A stretch of 6,152 nucleotides of DNA from assembly GCA_025655635.1 (NCBI GenBank), contig JAHXIM010000208.1:1-6152 (forward strand), given 5' to 3'. The translations under genes were made by a program, and so were the position numbers. This document shows positions 1 through 6,067 of the stretch, in pieces. The first letter of the stretch is position 1; the number at the start of each line of letters is the position of its first letter. The notes under the pieces were generated by a model. The model worked only from the letters and a program-made list of their open reading frames with translations, made no database searches and had not been told where the DNA came from. Origin of the DNA: a gamma proteobacterium symbiont of Lucinoma myriamae (GTDB taxonomy: Bacteria > Pseudomonadota > Gammaproteobacteria > GRL18).

Positions 1-38
1 TTTGATCAGGAACAATTAAATTACAATTAATGTTGTAC

Positions 39-72
39 GATAATCTATCAATTCATGATGATTATCTTTTTT
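39..72 (+). terminator. probable intrinsic terminator of the upstream transcription unit
   Basis: GATAATC (39-45) pairs with GATTATC (60-66). Inside it ATCA (47-50) pairs with TGAT (56-59), leaving one bulged T and a 5-base loop. Six T residues follow directly at 67-72. Hairpin plus T-tract is the form of a rho-independent terminator reading on the + strand. The stem is AT-rich and therefore weak. It implies that the gene upstream of the window ends before about position 38 and that pssA starts a new transcription unit, though read-through is possible. Confidence 0.5.
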
Positions 73-125
73 CAGGGTCGACTAATTAGCTGCAGCAGTA
101 AAATAAAGTACTGTATCTTTACATT

Positions 126-155
126 TTGTCAGTGTTGATACACCCACCCTGACAA
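126..155 (+). other. inverted repeat in the pssA leader
   Basis: TTGTCAG (126-132) and CTGACAA (149-155) are perfect inverted repeats about 30 bases before the pssA start. TGT/ACA can pair inside the interval. No T-tract follows, so it is not a terminator. It could be a protein-binding site or an mRNA leader hairpin; the sequence does not decide between them. No convincing promoter with both -35 and -10 boxes at normal spacing was found in 73-185. Confidence 0.25.
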
Positions 156-185
156 CTAAGTTAATTAATATAAAAGTATAAAAAG

Positions 186-1010
186 ATGGATAATAAAACC
201 GCTTCAAACCAAGATGAAGATCAAAATCAGGGTGAAAACACCGAACATTTGAATTCAGAAATACATTCAGAAAAAGTAAAATCGTCAAAGAGACGAGGTA
301 TTTATCTATTACCTAACTTACTAACCACAGGCGCACTTTTTGCCGGGTTTTATGCTGTTATTGCTGCGATGAATGGTCAATTTGAAAGTGCTGCTCTGGC
401 TATTTTTATTGCTATGATACTGGATGGCCTGGACGGCCGTGTGGCACGAATGACCAATACACAAAGTGATTTTGGTGCAGAATATGACAGCTTATCTGAT
501 ATGATTTCCTTTGGTATTGCTCCCGCTCTTATTATGTATACCTGGTCACTTTCATCTCTGGGTAAAATTGGCTGGATAGCCTCTTTTATTTATGTTGTCG
601 GTGCAGCTCTTCGTCTGGCTCGTTTTAATACCCAATTAGGTAATGGCGATAAACGTTATTTTCAGGGACTTGCCAGTCCTGCTGCTGCCGGGTTTATTGT
701 TGGTTTTGTCTGGTTATGTGCCGAAAATAAAATTTCTGGTAATAGTTTAAGTTATCTTGTGCTTCTATTCACTGTTGGCGCAGGTTTGTTGATGGTCAGT
801 AATGTAAAGTATCGTAGTTTTAAAGATCTCGATCTAAAAAATAAAGTCCCTTTTGTCGGCATGTTAATAATGGTCTTGATTTTTATTACCATCGTTTACC
901 AGCCGCCATTTGTTTTATTTTCTATTTTTGCTTTATATACCTTTTCTGGTTTATTTGGTTATTTAATCAGAAAATTAAGAAAAAAACCAACACAAGATAA
1001 AATAGAGTAA
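186..1010 (+). CDS. pssA: CDP-diacylglycerol--serine O-phosphatidyltransferase (phosphatidylserine synthase, CDP-alcohol phosphotransferase type)
   Basis: An inner-membrane enzyme that joins serine to CDP-diacylglycerol to give phosphatidylserine and CMP, the committed step to phosphatidylethanolamine. The full CDP-alcohol phosphotransferase signature is present: D80, D83, G84, A87, R88, G97, D101 and D105 (D-x2-D-G-x2-A-R-x8-G-x3-D-x3-D). Family-typical segments LLPNLLTTGALFAGFYA (41-57), RLARFN (143-148) and QGLASPAAAG (160-169) support serine specificity over glycerol-phosphate or inositol. Several hydrophobic segments span about residues 40-260. The first 37 residues are hydrophilic, rich in N, Q, E and K, and probably cytosolic; the tail is basic. 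At 274 residues it matches the longer gammaproteobacterial form and differs in kind from the E. coli PssA, which belongs to the phospholipase D family. The ATG at 186 has only a weak A/G-rich ribosome site (AAAAAG), but the next in-frame ATG (residue 62) would remove a conserved region. First gene of a probable pssA-leuA-UDG-rimI transcript. Confidence 0.95.
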   Translation: MDNKTASNQDEDQNQGENTEHLNSEIHSEKVKSSKRRGIYLLPNLLTTGALFAGFYAVIAAMNGQFESAALAIFIAMILDGLDGRVARMTNTQSDFGAEYDSLSDMISFGIAPALIMYTWSLSSLGKIGWIASFIYVVGAALRLARFNTQLGNGDKRYFQGLASPAAAGFIVGFVWLCAENKISGNSLSYLVLLFTVGAGLLMVSNVKYRSFKDLDLKNKVPFVGMLIMVLIFITIVYQPPFVLFSIFALYTFSGLFGYLIRKLRKKPTQDKIE

Positions 1011-1029
1011 TAGATAAATCTAAACTCTA
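1003..1029 (+). other. hairpin overlapping the pssA stop codon
   Basis: TAGAGT (1003-1008) pairs with ACTCTA (1024-1029). Inside, TAGA (1011-1014) pairs with TCTA (1019-1022) around a 4-base loop, and the pssA TAA falls at the internal loop. Five T residues occur only at 1038-1042, eight bases past the stem, so this is at best a weak terminator. It may mark an mRNA 3' end or processing point between pssA and leuA. Confidence 0.35.
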
Positions 1030-1083
1030 CTTAGCACTTTTTGCTTACAACTTATTTTAAAAAAGTTAGCTGGAACGAACACT

Positions 1084-2619
1084 ATGCCTGATAAATTAAT
1101 AATATTTGATACTACCTTGCGTGATGGTGAACAAAGCCCTGGTGCATCGATGACCAGAGAAGAAAAGATCCGCATTGCCAAAGTACTCGAACGCATGAAA
1201 GTTGATGTTATCGAAGCGGGCTTCCCCATTGCCAGTCCCGGCGACTTTGAATCAGTCAAAGGCGTTGCTGAGACAATAAAAGACAGTACCGTTTGTGGTC
1301 TTGCCCGAGCTCTGGATAAAGATATTGATCGAGCAGGAGAGGCACTAAAGGGTGCAAATTCTTCAAGAATTCATACCTTTATAGCGACTTCACCTATTCA
1401 CATGGAAAAGAAATTGCGCATGTCACCTGATCAGGTGCTTGAGCAGGCGGTAGCTGCTGTTAAACGAGCACGTCAGCATACTGATAATGTTGAATTTTCA
1501 CCAGAGGATGCAGGGCGTTCTGAACTGGATTTCTTATGTCGTATTATAGAAGCCGTTATTGATGCCGGTGCCACTACCATTAACATCCCTGATACGGTGG
1601 GATATAACATTCCTCATCAGTTTGGTTCTTTGTTGAATAACTTACTGACTAAGATCCCTAATTCAGATAAAGCCATTTTCTCAGTTCATTGTCACAATGA
1701 TCTGGGCCTTGCTGTTGCTAATTCATTGTCTGCTGTATTAAATGGTGCACGTCAGGTTGAATGTACCATTAATGGCCTGGGTGAACGTGCCGGTAATGCC
1801 TCTTTAGAAGAAGTGGTTATGGCTGTCCGTACTCGTCAGGATGTTTTTACCTGTGATACGACACTCGATACCACACAAATAGTACCGGCTTCCCGCCTTG
1901 TAGCTGGTATTACCGGTTTCCCGGTACAGCCTAACAAAGCCATTGTCGGTGCTAATGCCTTTGCCCATGAGTCTGGCATTCATCAGGATGGTGTCCTTAA
2001 AAATCGTGAAACGTATGAGATCATGCTCGCAGAAGATGTAGGCTGGTCTGAAAATCACATTATTTTAGGTAAACATTCAGGTCGAAGTGCCTTAAAAAGC
2101 CGTTTAAAAGACTTAGGGATTGAATTTAAATCAGAAGAAGGTCTGAATCAGGCTTTTGCCCGATTCAAAGATCTTGCTGATAAAAAGCATGAAATATTTG
2201 ATGATGATTTGCAGGCCCTGGTTTCTGAAACAACAACATCTTTTAAAAATGAATACATTAAATTAGTCTCTTTAAAAGTATGCTCCGAAACGGGTGAAAC
2301 ACCTAATGCCACTTTAACTTTGAATGTTGATGGTCGAGAAGAGACTGCTGATTCAGAAGGCAGTGGAGTAGTTGATGCAGCATTTAAAGCCATTGAAAAA
2401 ATAGTGATTAGTAATGCTGAATTAAAATTATATTCTGTTAATAATATTACCAGCGGTACTGATGCATTAGGTGATGTCACCGTACGACTTGAAAAATCAA
2501 AGCGTGTTGTTAATGGACAGGGTGCAGACACAGACATTGTTATTGCTTCGGTAAAATCCTATATCAATGCATTAAACAAGCTTATCCAGGCAAATGAGCG
2601 GGCACATCCTCAGCTTTAG
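1084..2619 (+). CDS. leuA: 2-isopropylmalate synthase
   Basis: Catalyses the first committed step of leucine synthesis in the cytosol: condensation of acetyl-CoA with 2-oxoisovalerate to 2-isopropylmalate. The N-terminal TIM-barrel (about residues 4-270) begins with FDTTLRDGEQSPG (8-20), where R13 and D14 are the catalytic and metal-binding residues. The other divalent-metal ligands are H202 and H204 in VHCHNDLG (201-208) and N238 in GERAGNAS (233-240), at the same residue numbers as in the E. coli enzyme. HESGIHQDG (295-303) belongs to the linker subdomain. About residues 390-500 form the C-terminal regulatory domain that binds leucine for feedback inhibition in this family, including GTDALGDV (458-465). 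Length is 511, close to 523 in E. coli. The ATG at 1084 gives the canonical short N-terminus; a modest GGA at 1072-1074 can serve as ribosome site. It lies 73 bases after pssA and 12 before the next gene. No leucine-codon leader peptide is visible in the gap, so classical leu attenuation is not supported here. Confidence 0.97.
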   Translation: MPDKLIIFDTTLRDGEQSPGASMTREEKIRIAKVLERMKVDVIEAGFPIASPGDFESVKGVAETIKDSTVCGLARALDKDIDRAGEALKGANSSRIHTFIATSPIHMEKKLRMSPDQVLEQAVAAVKRARQHTDNVEFSPEDAGRSELDFLCRIIEAVIDAGATTINIPDTVGYNIPHQFGSLLNNLLTKIPNSDKAIFSVHCHNDLGLAVANSLSAVLNGARQVECTINGLGERAGNASLEEVVMAVRTRQDVFTCDTTLDTTQIVPASRLVAGITGFPVQPNKAIVGANAFAHESGIHQDGVLKNRETYEIMLAEDVGWSENHIILGKHSGRSALKSRLKDLGIEFKSEEGLNQAFARFKDLADKKHEIFDDDLQALVSETTTSFKNEYIKLVSLKVCSETGETPNATLTLNVDGREETADSEGSGVVDAAFKAIEKIVISNAELKLYSVNNITSGTDALGDVTVRLEKSKRVVNGQGADTDIVIASVKSYINALNKLIQANERAHPQL

Positions 2620-2631
2620 CCTGTTATTAGT

Positions 2632-3519
2632 ATGAATAATAGTTTAAGACAACAATATCTTGATGCAATCGGAATCCAAAGCTGGAAATTAAATACTGCT
2701 TTGGATGATTCCACTGAAACTGAGACAGTTCATCCAGCTGATGAGCTCATATCAGAACCAGAAGCATTGTTAGCTCAAGAGCCTCAGCCATATCAGGAGC
2801 CTCAGCTATATAAAGACCCTCAGGCTGATCCTGAAACACAGCAGTCTGTTATAAGATCTAAATCTGTATCCTCTAATCAGTATACAGATAGTGAAAAATC
2901 TAAAGTTGCCCCTGTTGTTTTAAATAACGAGGCAACAATAATTCAAGTCAATGATAGTACTCATAATGAGTCGCAGTCTGAATTAATTCAGTCGATCAAT
3001 CATTGTAAGAAATGTACATCACGCAATACACGCCTTAATGCTATTGCCGGGCAGGGTAGTGATACGGCTTCTGTTTTTATTATCAGTGGTGCGCCCAATG
3101 CACAAGAAGATCGATTGGGACACTATCTTGTGGGGCAATCACAGTCACTTTTTCAAGCTATGCTCAATAGTGTCGGCTTTATTAATAATTATTTTTTTAC
3201 CGGTTTAATTAAATGCTACTCGCTGTCCAGTTTTCGATTTAGTGAACAGGATATTGAAAATTGCAGGCCCTATCTGCACTCACAAATAATGCAGATCAAT
3301 CCTTCCGTTTTATTTGTTCTAGGCGCTGCAGAGGCACAAACACTGTTAAATTCAAGTCAAAGCTTCAATGAACTGCGTGGTAAAATTCATCATGTAATGA
3401 TTAACGATACAGATTATTCAGTGATAGTCAGTTATCATCCGGCTTATTTATTACGTAATCCATTGTATAAGAAAGAGTCACTTAACGATTTGATTATGGT
3501 AAAAAACCTTATTAAATGA
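2632..3519 (+). CDS. uracil-DNA glycosylase-like (family 4-type) protein with psi (HolD)-like N-terminal peptide
   Basis: Three parts are visible in 295 residues. (1) Residues 1-22 carry L10-x-x-I13-G14-I15-x-x-W18-x-L20, matching from memory the start of E. coli DNA polymerase III psi (HolD), whose first residues bind the clamp-loader collar with a key Trp. (2) Residues about 23-118 are low-complexity, acidic and Q/P/S-rich, probably disordered, and contain a six-residue tandem repeat. (3) Residues about 120-295 resemble family-4 uracil-DNA glycosylases: C125-x2-C128, C195 and C211 as candidate 4Fe-4S ligands, GHYLVG (163-168) matching the usual GRPFVG, and HPAYLLRNP (269-277) matching motif 2. 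The catalytic motif, normally GE-[GA]-PG, reads SGAPN (152-156), so excision activity is doubtful. E. coli has holD immediately before rimI, the place this gene occupies. It starts 12 bases after leuA and overlaps rimI by four bases. Database naming would probably be 'uracil-DNA glycosylase family protein'; the psi role is an inference. Confidence 0.85.
   Translation: MNNSLRQQYLDAIGIQSWKLNTALDDSTETETVHPADELISEPEALLAQEPQPYQEPQLYKDPQADPETQQSVIRSKSVSSNQYTDSEKSKVAPVVLNNEATIIQVNDSTHNESQSELIQSINHCKKCTSRNTRLNAIAGQGSDTASVFIISGAPNAQEDRLGHYLVGQSQSLFQAMLNSVGFINNYFFTGLIKCYSLSSFRFSEQDIENCRPYLHSQIMQINPSVLFVLGAAEAQTLLNSSQSFNELRGKIHHVMINDTDYSVIVSYHPAYLLRNPLYKKESLNDLIMVKNLIK
2776..2829 (+). repeat. three-copy 18-bp in-frame tandem repeat in the linker of the UDG-like gene
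   Basis: Units 2776-2793, 2794-2811 and 2812-2829 encode QEPQPY, QEPQLY and KDPQAD. The first two units differ at two of 18 bases; the third is more diverged. Because the unit is a multiple of three, copy number can change without a frameshift. It lies in the presumed disordered linker between the N-terminal peptide and the glycosylase-like domain. Confidence 0.7.
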
Positions 3520-4019
3520 GTGAAGACAACTATAATCCAGACAAGAATAATACAGGCAAGAATACCTTTGCTGATAGTGTTCGTTTAATGACTCAGTTTG
3601 ATTTGCAACCAGTGATGGCTATAGAAAATGAAGCCTATGAATTTCCCTGGACTCCGGGAATTATGTCTGACTGCCTCACGTGCGGCTACTATTGTTACGT
3701 TTATGAAGTGGATTGCGAAGTACGCGGCTATTTAATTTTCAGCACGGTACTTGATGAAATGCATTTATTAAATATTTGTATTGACACTGTTTATCAAAAT
3801 AAAGGATATGGTAATCAGTTTATAAACTGGCTGATCAATTTTGCTCGTGATAACGGTACTAAAACACTTTATCTGGAAGTCAGAGTATCTAATCATGCGG
3901 CAATACATCTATATCAAAATTTAGGCTTTAATGAAATAGGTCTCAGACCCGACTATTATCCCGCCAAAAATGGAAAAGAAGACGCACAACTATTTGCCTG
4001 CGAGCTGGCATGGAGTTGA
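3516..4019 (+). CDS. rimI: ribosomal protein bS18 alanine N-acetyltransferase (GNAT family)
   Basis: A cytosolic acetyl-CoA dependent enzyme that acetylates the N-terminal alanine of ribosomal protein S18. The GNAT fold is clear: YEFPWT (41-46), which matches the AFPW segment of E. coli RimI; the acetyl-CoA pyrophosphate-binding loop Q94-N-K-G97-Y-G99; and LEVRVSN (120-126) with E121, followed 12 residues later by Y133 in LYQNLGF. These match the E. coli catalytic pair E103 and Y115, also 12 apart. DYYPA (146-150) near the C-terminus is another RimI hallmark. At 167 residues it is about 19 longer than E. coli RimI; the surplus is a polar N/D/K-rich start. M25 is an alternative start that would give a family-sized N-terminus, but the ATG at 3516 overlaps the upstream TGA (ATGA) and suggests translational coupling. 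The neighbour order [holD position]-rimI-prfC supports RimI over other GNAT proteins. Confidence 0.92.
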   Translation: MSEDNYNPDKNNTGKNTFADSVRLMTQFDLQPVMAIENEAYEFPWTPGIMSDCLTCGYYCYVYEVDCEVRGYLIFSTVLDEMHLLNICIDTVYQNKGYGNQFINWLINFARDNGTKTLYLEVRVSNHAAIHLYQNLGFNEIGLRPDYYPAKNGKEDAQLFACELAWS

Positions 4020-4040
4020 TGTTTTAATTTGAAAAACTTT

Positions 4041-4072
4041 TATGTAACTATTTTTTCATAAATAGTTACATA
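4041..4072 (+). other. perfect 13-bp inverted repeat between rimI and prfC
   Basis: TATGTAACTATTT (4041-4053) and AAATAGTTACATA (4060-4072) are exact reverse complements around a 6-base spacer, and one more wobble and one A-T pair can extend the stem outward. No T-tract follows on the + strand, and on the - strand only a broken one, so it is not a standard intrinsic terminator. It ends 23 bases before the prfC start. It could be an mRNA hairpin limiting read-through or protecting the rimI end, or an operator for prfC. The repeat is certain; its role is not. Confidence 0.6.
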
Positions 4073-4095
4073 GACTTTAATCTGGATTTATTATA

Positions 4096-5676
4096 ATGAG
4101 TGAATTTTTAGATGAAATAAGACGCAGACGTACCTTTGCTATTATTTCACACCCTGATGCAGGTAAGACAACATTAACTGAGAAACTTCTATTATACGGG
4201 GGTGCTATTCAAATGGCTGGTACTGTCAAAGGTCGAAAAGCGGCCAGACATGCTACCTCAGACTGGATGGATATGGAAAAAGAACGTGGTATTTCTGTAA
4301 CTTCATCGGTTATGCAGTTTCCTTACAAAGACTGTATTATCAACCTGCTGGACACGCCGGGACATGAAGATTTTTCTGAAGATACCTATCGCACATTAAC
4401 GGCTGTTGATTCAGCATTAATGGTGATCGATGTTGCTAAGGGTGTTGAGCAACGTACGGTTAAATTAATGGAAGTGTGTCGATTGCGTGACACTCCAATT
4501 CTGACATTCATTAATAAGCTTGATCGGGAAGGGCGTGATCCCATTGATCTGATGGATGAAGTTGAAGATGTTCTGAAGATTGCCTGCGCACCAATAACCT
4601 GGCCAATAGGTATGGGCAAGCGTTTTAAAGGCGTTTATCACCTATACAACGACAAAGTTCACATGTTCAGTGCCACTCATGGTGGTAAGATTCAGTCCGG
4701 AGAAATTATTGAAGGTCTGGATAATCCCAGGCTGGATGAATTAATCGGTGATATGGCAGAAGAATTGCGTGAAGAAGTAGAACTTGTTCGTGGTGCCAGC
4801 AATGAGTTTGATTTAGAGCTTTTCCTTGCTGGTGAGTTAACTCCTGTATTTTACGGCTCAGCAATTAATAACTTTGGTGTTGATGAAATGCTTGAGGCTT
4901 TTGTTGATTATGCACCTGCACCACAAGATAGAGATACCACTTCGAGAAACATTGCTGCTAGTGAAGATAAAATGACTGGTTTTGTATTTAAAATACAGGC
5001 CAATATGGATCCCCAACATCGGGATCGTGTAGCCTTTATGAGAATTTGTTCAGGACAATATATAAAAGGCATGAAAATGCGTCATGTTCGAATCAATAAA
5101 GACATACAAATTGCCAATGCCATTACCTTTATGGCACAGGATCGCAGTCATGTAGAAACTGCATATTCAGGTGATATTATTGGCCTGCATAATCATGGCA
5201 CAATTCGTATTGGTGACACCTTTACTCAAGGCGAAGAATTAAAATTTACCGGTATACCCAACTTCGCACCGGAATTATTCAGACGTGCTCGTTTAAATGA
5301 TCCATTGCGTATGAAAGCCTTAATGAAAGGACTTGAACAATTAAGTGAAGAGGGTGCAACGCAATTGTTTAAACCTCTTAATAACAATGATTTAATCCTT
5401 GGTGCAGTGGGTATTCTTCAGTTCGATGTTGTTAAAGAGCGTCTTAAGGGTGAATATAAAGTAGATTGTAATTTTGAGCCAGTAAATGTACAAACTGCTC
5501 GTTGGGTGGTTTGTGATGACGAAGTCAAACTGGCGGATTTTAAAAAGAAGCTTAGTGATAATCTGGCTATTGATGGTGGTGGTGATTTAACTTATATTGC
5601 ACCCACTAGAGTTAATCTGAATCTAACGATGGAAAGATGGCCTGAAATTCAATTTTTACAAACTCGTGAGCACTAA
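4096..5676 (+). CDS. prfC: peptide chain release factor 3 (RF3)
   Basis: A translational GTPase that ejects RF1/RF2 from the ribosome after peptide release. GTPase motifs in order: P-loop SHPDAGKTT (18-26), switch I RGISVTSSV (64-72), DTPGH (86-90), NKLD (140-143) and the G5-type GSA (254-256). RF3 is distinguished from EF-G, TypA and LepA by SDWMDMEKERGISVTSSVMQ (55-74), the short overall length, and a C-terminal domain with FKPLNNNDLILGAVGILQFDV (425-445), in place of the EF-G domains IV and V. Domain II is about residues 290-375. Length is 526 against 529 in E. coli, so the gene is complete. No strong ribosome site precedes the ATG; GGA at 4084-4086 is the only candidate. The start is fixed by the conserved MSEFLDEIRRRRTFAIISHP N-terminus. 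A 76-base gap with an inverted repeat separates it from rimI, so it may be transcribed separately. yjjG, present between rimI and prfC in E. coli, is absent. Confidence 0.97.
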   Translation: MSEFLDEIRRRRTFAIISHPDAGKTTLTEKLLLYGGAIQMAGTVKGRKAARHATSDWMDMEKERGISVTSSVMQFPYKDCIINLLDTPGHEDFSEDTYRTLTAVDSALMVIDVAKGVEQRTVKLMEVCRLRDTPILTFINKLDREGRDPIDLMDEVEDVLKIACAPITWPIGMGKRFKGVYHLYNDKVHMFSATHGGKIQSGEIIEGLDNPRLDELIGDMAEELREEVELVRGASNEFDLELFLAGELTPVFYGSAINNFGVDEMLEAFVDYAPAPQDRDTTSRNIAASEDKMTGFVFKIQANMDPQHRDRVAFMRICSGQYIKGMKMRHVRINKDIQIANAITFMAQDRSHVETAYSGDIIGLHNHGTIRIGDTFTQGEELKFTGIPNFAPELFRRARLNDPLRMKALMKGLEQLSEEGATQLFKPLNNNDLILGAVGILQFDVVKERLKGEYKVDCNFEPVNVQTARWVVCDDEVKLADFKKKLSDNLAIDGGGDLTYIAPTRVNLNLTMERWPEIQFLQTREH

Positions 5677-5678
5677 TC

Positions 5679-5733
5679 TTAAGATTCAATTACGGCTAAA
5701 TGAGGCTAAGGGTTAGCCGTAATTGTTTCTTAA
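5679..5733 (+). terminator. prfC terminator hairpin
   Basis: CAATTACGGCTAA (5687-5699) pairs perfectly with TTAGCCGTAATTG (5713-5725) around a 13-base loop. Outer TTAAGA (5679-5684) and TCTTAA (5728-5733) extend it past a TT/TT mismatch. The short tail TTTCTT is modest. The loop contains a second GGCTAA (5704-5709), which could pair instead with TTAGCC (5713-5718) across GGG, giving a shorter alternative hairpin. It lies three bases after the prfC stop. Confidence 0.7.
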
Positions 5734-5734
5734 A

Positions 5735-5763
5735 TTGATTATGTTAAAATCACTCACTATAAA
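5735..5763 (+). promoter_or_regulatory. sigma70-like promoter of the DUF2892 gene
   Basis: TTGATT (5735-5740) and TATAAA (5758-5763) are separated by 17 bases, matching four and five of six consensus positions. Transcription would begin near 5770, just ahead of the ribosome site GGAGA (5771-5775). A weaker alternative is TTGTTT (5723-5728) with TAAAAT (5745-5750), 16 bases apart. Position between the prfC terminator and a monocistronic small gene supports the call. Confidence 0.6.
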
Positions 5764-5784
5764 ATTTATTGGAGAAAAATCTTT

Positions 5785-6000
5785 ATGTCAATCGAACGCG
5801 GTCTTTTTTTATTAGCAAGTATCATGGTTATTGCCAGCACTATACTTGATATAGTTTTTCCAAATGGCTACTGGCAGTGGTTTACATTATTTGTCGGTGC
5901 GAACATGTTACAAAGTATATTTACTGGATTTTGCCCACCAAAGTTTTTATTTAAAAAATTAGGTATGAAAACCGAAGCCGAATTGTGTCAGATGAAATAA
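5785..6000 (+). CDS. DUF2892 (YgaP-type transmembrane) small inner-membrane protein
   Basis: A 71-residue protein with two probable membrane segments, about 6-25 and 30-48. The first residues MSIERG and the stretch WFTLFVGANMLQSIFTGFCP (32-51) are the hallmark of the DUF2892 family, the module that forms the membrane tail of the E. coli rhodanese YgaP. Here it stands alone, with no rhodanese domain. C50 in GFCP is the conserved cysteine of this motif; a second cysteine (C68) is in the polar tail. The function of stand-alone members is not established. Start choice is firm: GGAGA (5771-5775) lies nine bases before the ATG. It has its own promoter and terminator, so it appears monocistronic. 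Confidence 0.88.
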   Translation: MSIERGLFLLASIMVIASTILDIVFPNGYWQWFTLFVGANMLQSIFTGFCPPKFLFKKLGMKTEAELCQMK

Positions 6001-6028
6001 TACACTCATTATTTTATTCAGCCTTATC

Positions 6029-6067
6029 AAACCCCATAAAAACCACTTTTATGGGGTTTTTCTTTTT
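6029..6067 (+). terminator. strong intrinsic terminator of the DUF2892 gene
   Basis: AAACCCCATAAAA (6029-6041) pairs perfectly with TTTTATGGGGTTT (6047-6059) around the loop ACCAC. The T-tract TTTTTCTTTTT runs from 6057 to 6067. The A-tract on the left arm could also make it work on the - strand. It ends exactly where the intron-like sequence begins. Confidence 0.9.

Noticed and set aside
1..30. C-terminal tail of an upstream gene ending at the TAA at 28-30
   Set aside because: Nine codons are open in that frame and the terminator at 39-72 would fit, but another frame also ends in TAA (17-19), so no protein can be assigned.
73..185. Promoter for pssA
   Set aside because: Candidates such as CTGACA (149-154) with TATAAA (169-174) are spaced 14 bases apart, and TTGATA (135-140) has no -10 box at 16-18 bases. 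No pair meets normal spacing.
82..288. 68-codon reading frame on the - strand
   Set aside because: It overlaps the pssA start and its leader, has no recognisable domain and no ribosome site; the hydrophobic stretch is the complement of AT-rich DNA.
1011..1083. Leucine attenuator or leader peptide ahead of leuA
   Set aside because: The 73-base gap contains no start codon followed by a run of leucine codons and no terminator/antiterminator pair.
2148..2537. 129-codon reading frame on the - strand inside leuA
   Set aside because: It lies wholly within a confidently assigned gene, is serine/threonine-rich as expected of an antisense frame, and has no family signature. The same applies to 1020-1259, 1804-2058 and 4386-4619.
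2632..3519. Ordinary active family-4 uracil-DNA glycosylase
   Set aside because: Overall similarity and cysteines fit, but motif 1 lacks the conserved GE-[GA]-PG residues and the N-terminal peptide plus gene position are not explained by that role.
4029..4056. Promoter for prfC using TTGAAA at 4029-4034
   Set aside because: The bases 16-17 downstream are a T-run, not a -10 box, and they fall inside the inverted repeat. TATAAT at 4092-4097 overlaps the start codon and lacks a -35 at normal spacing.
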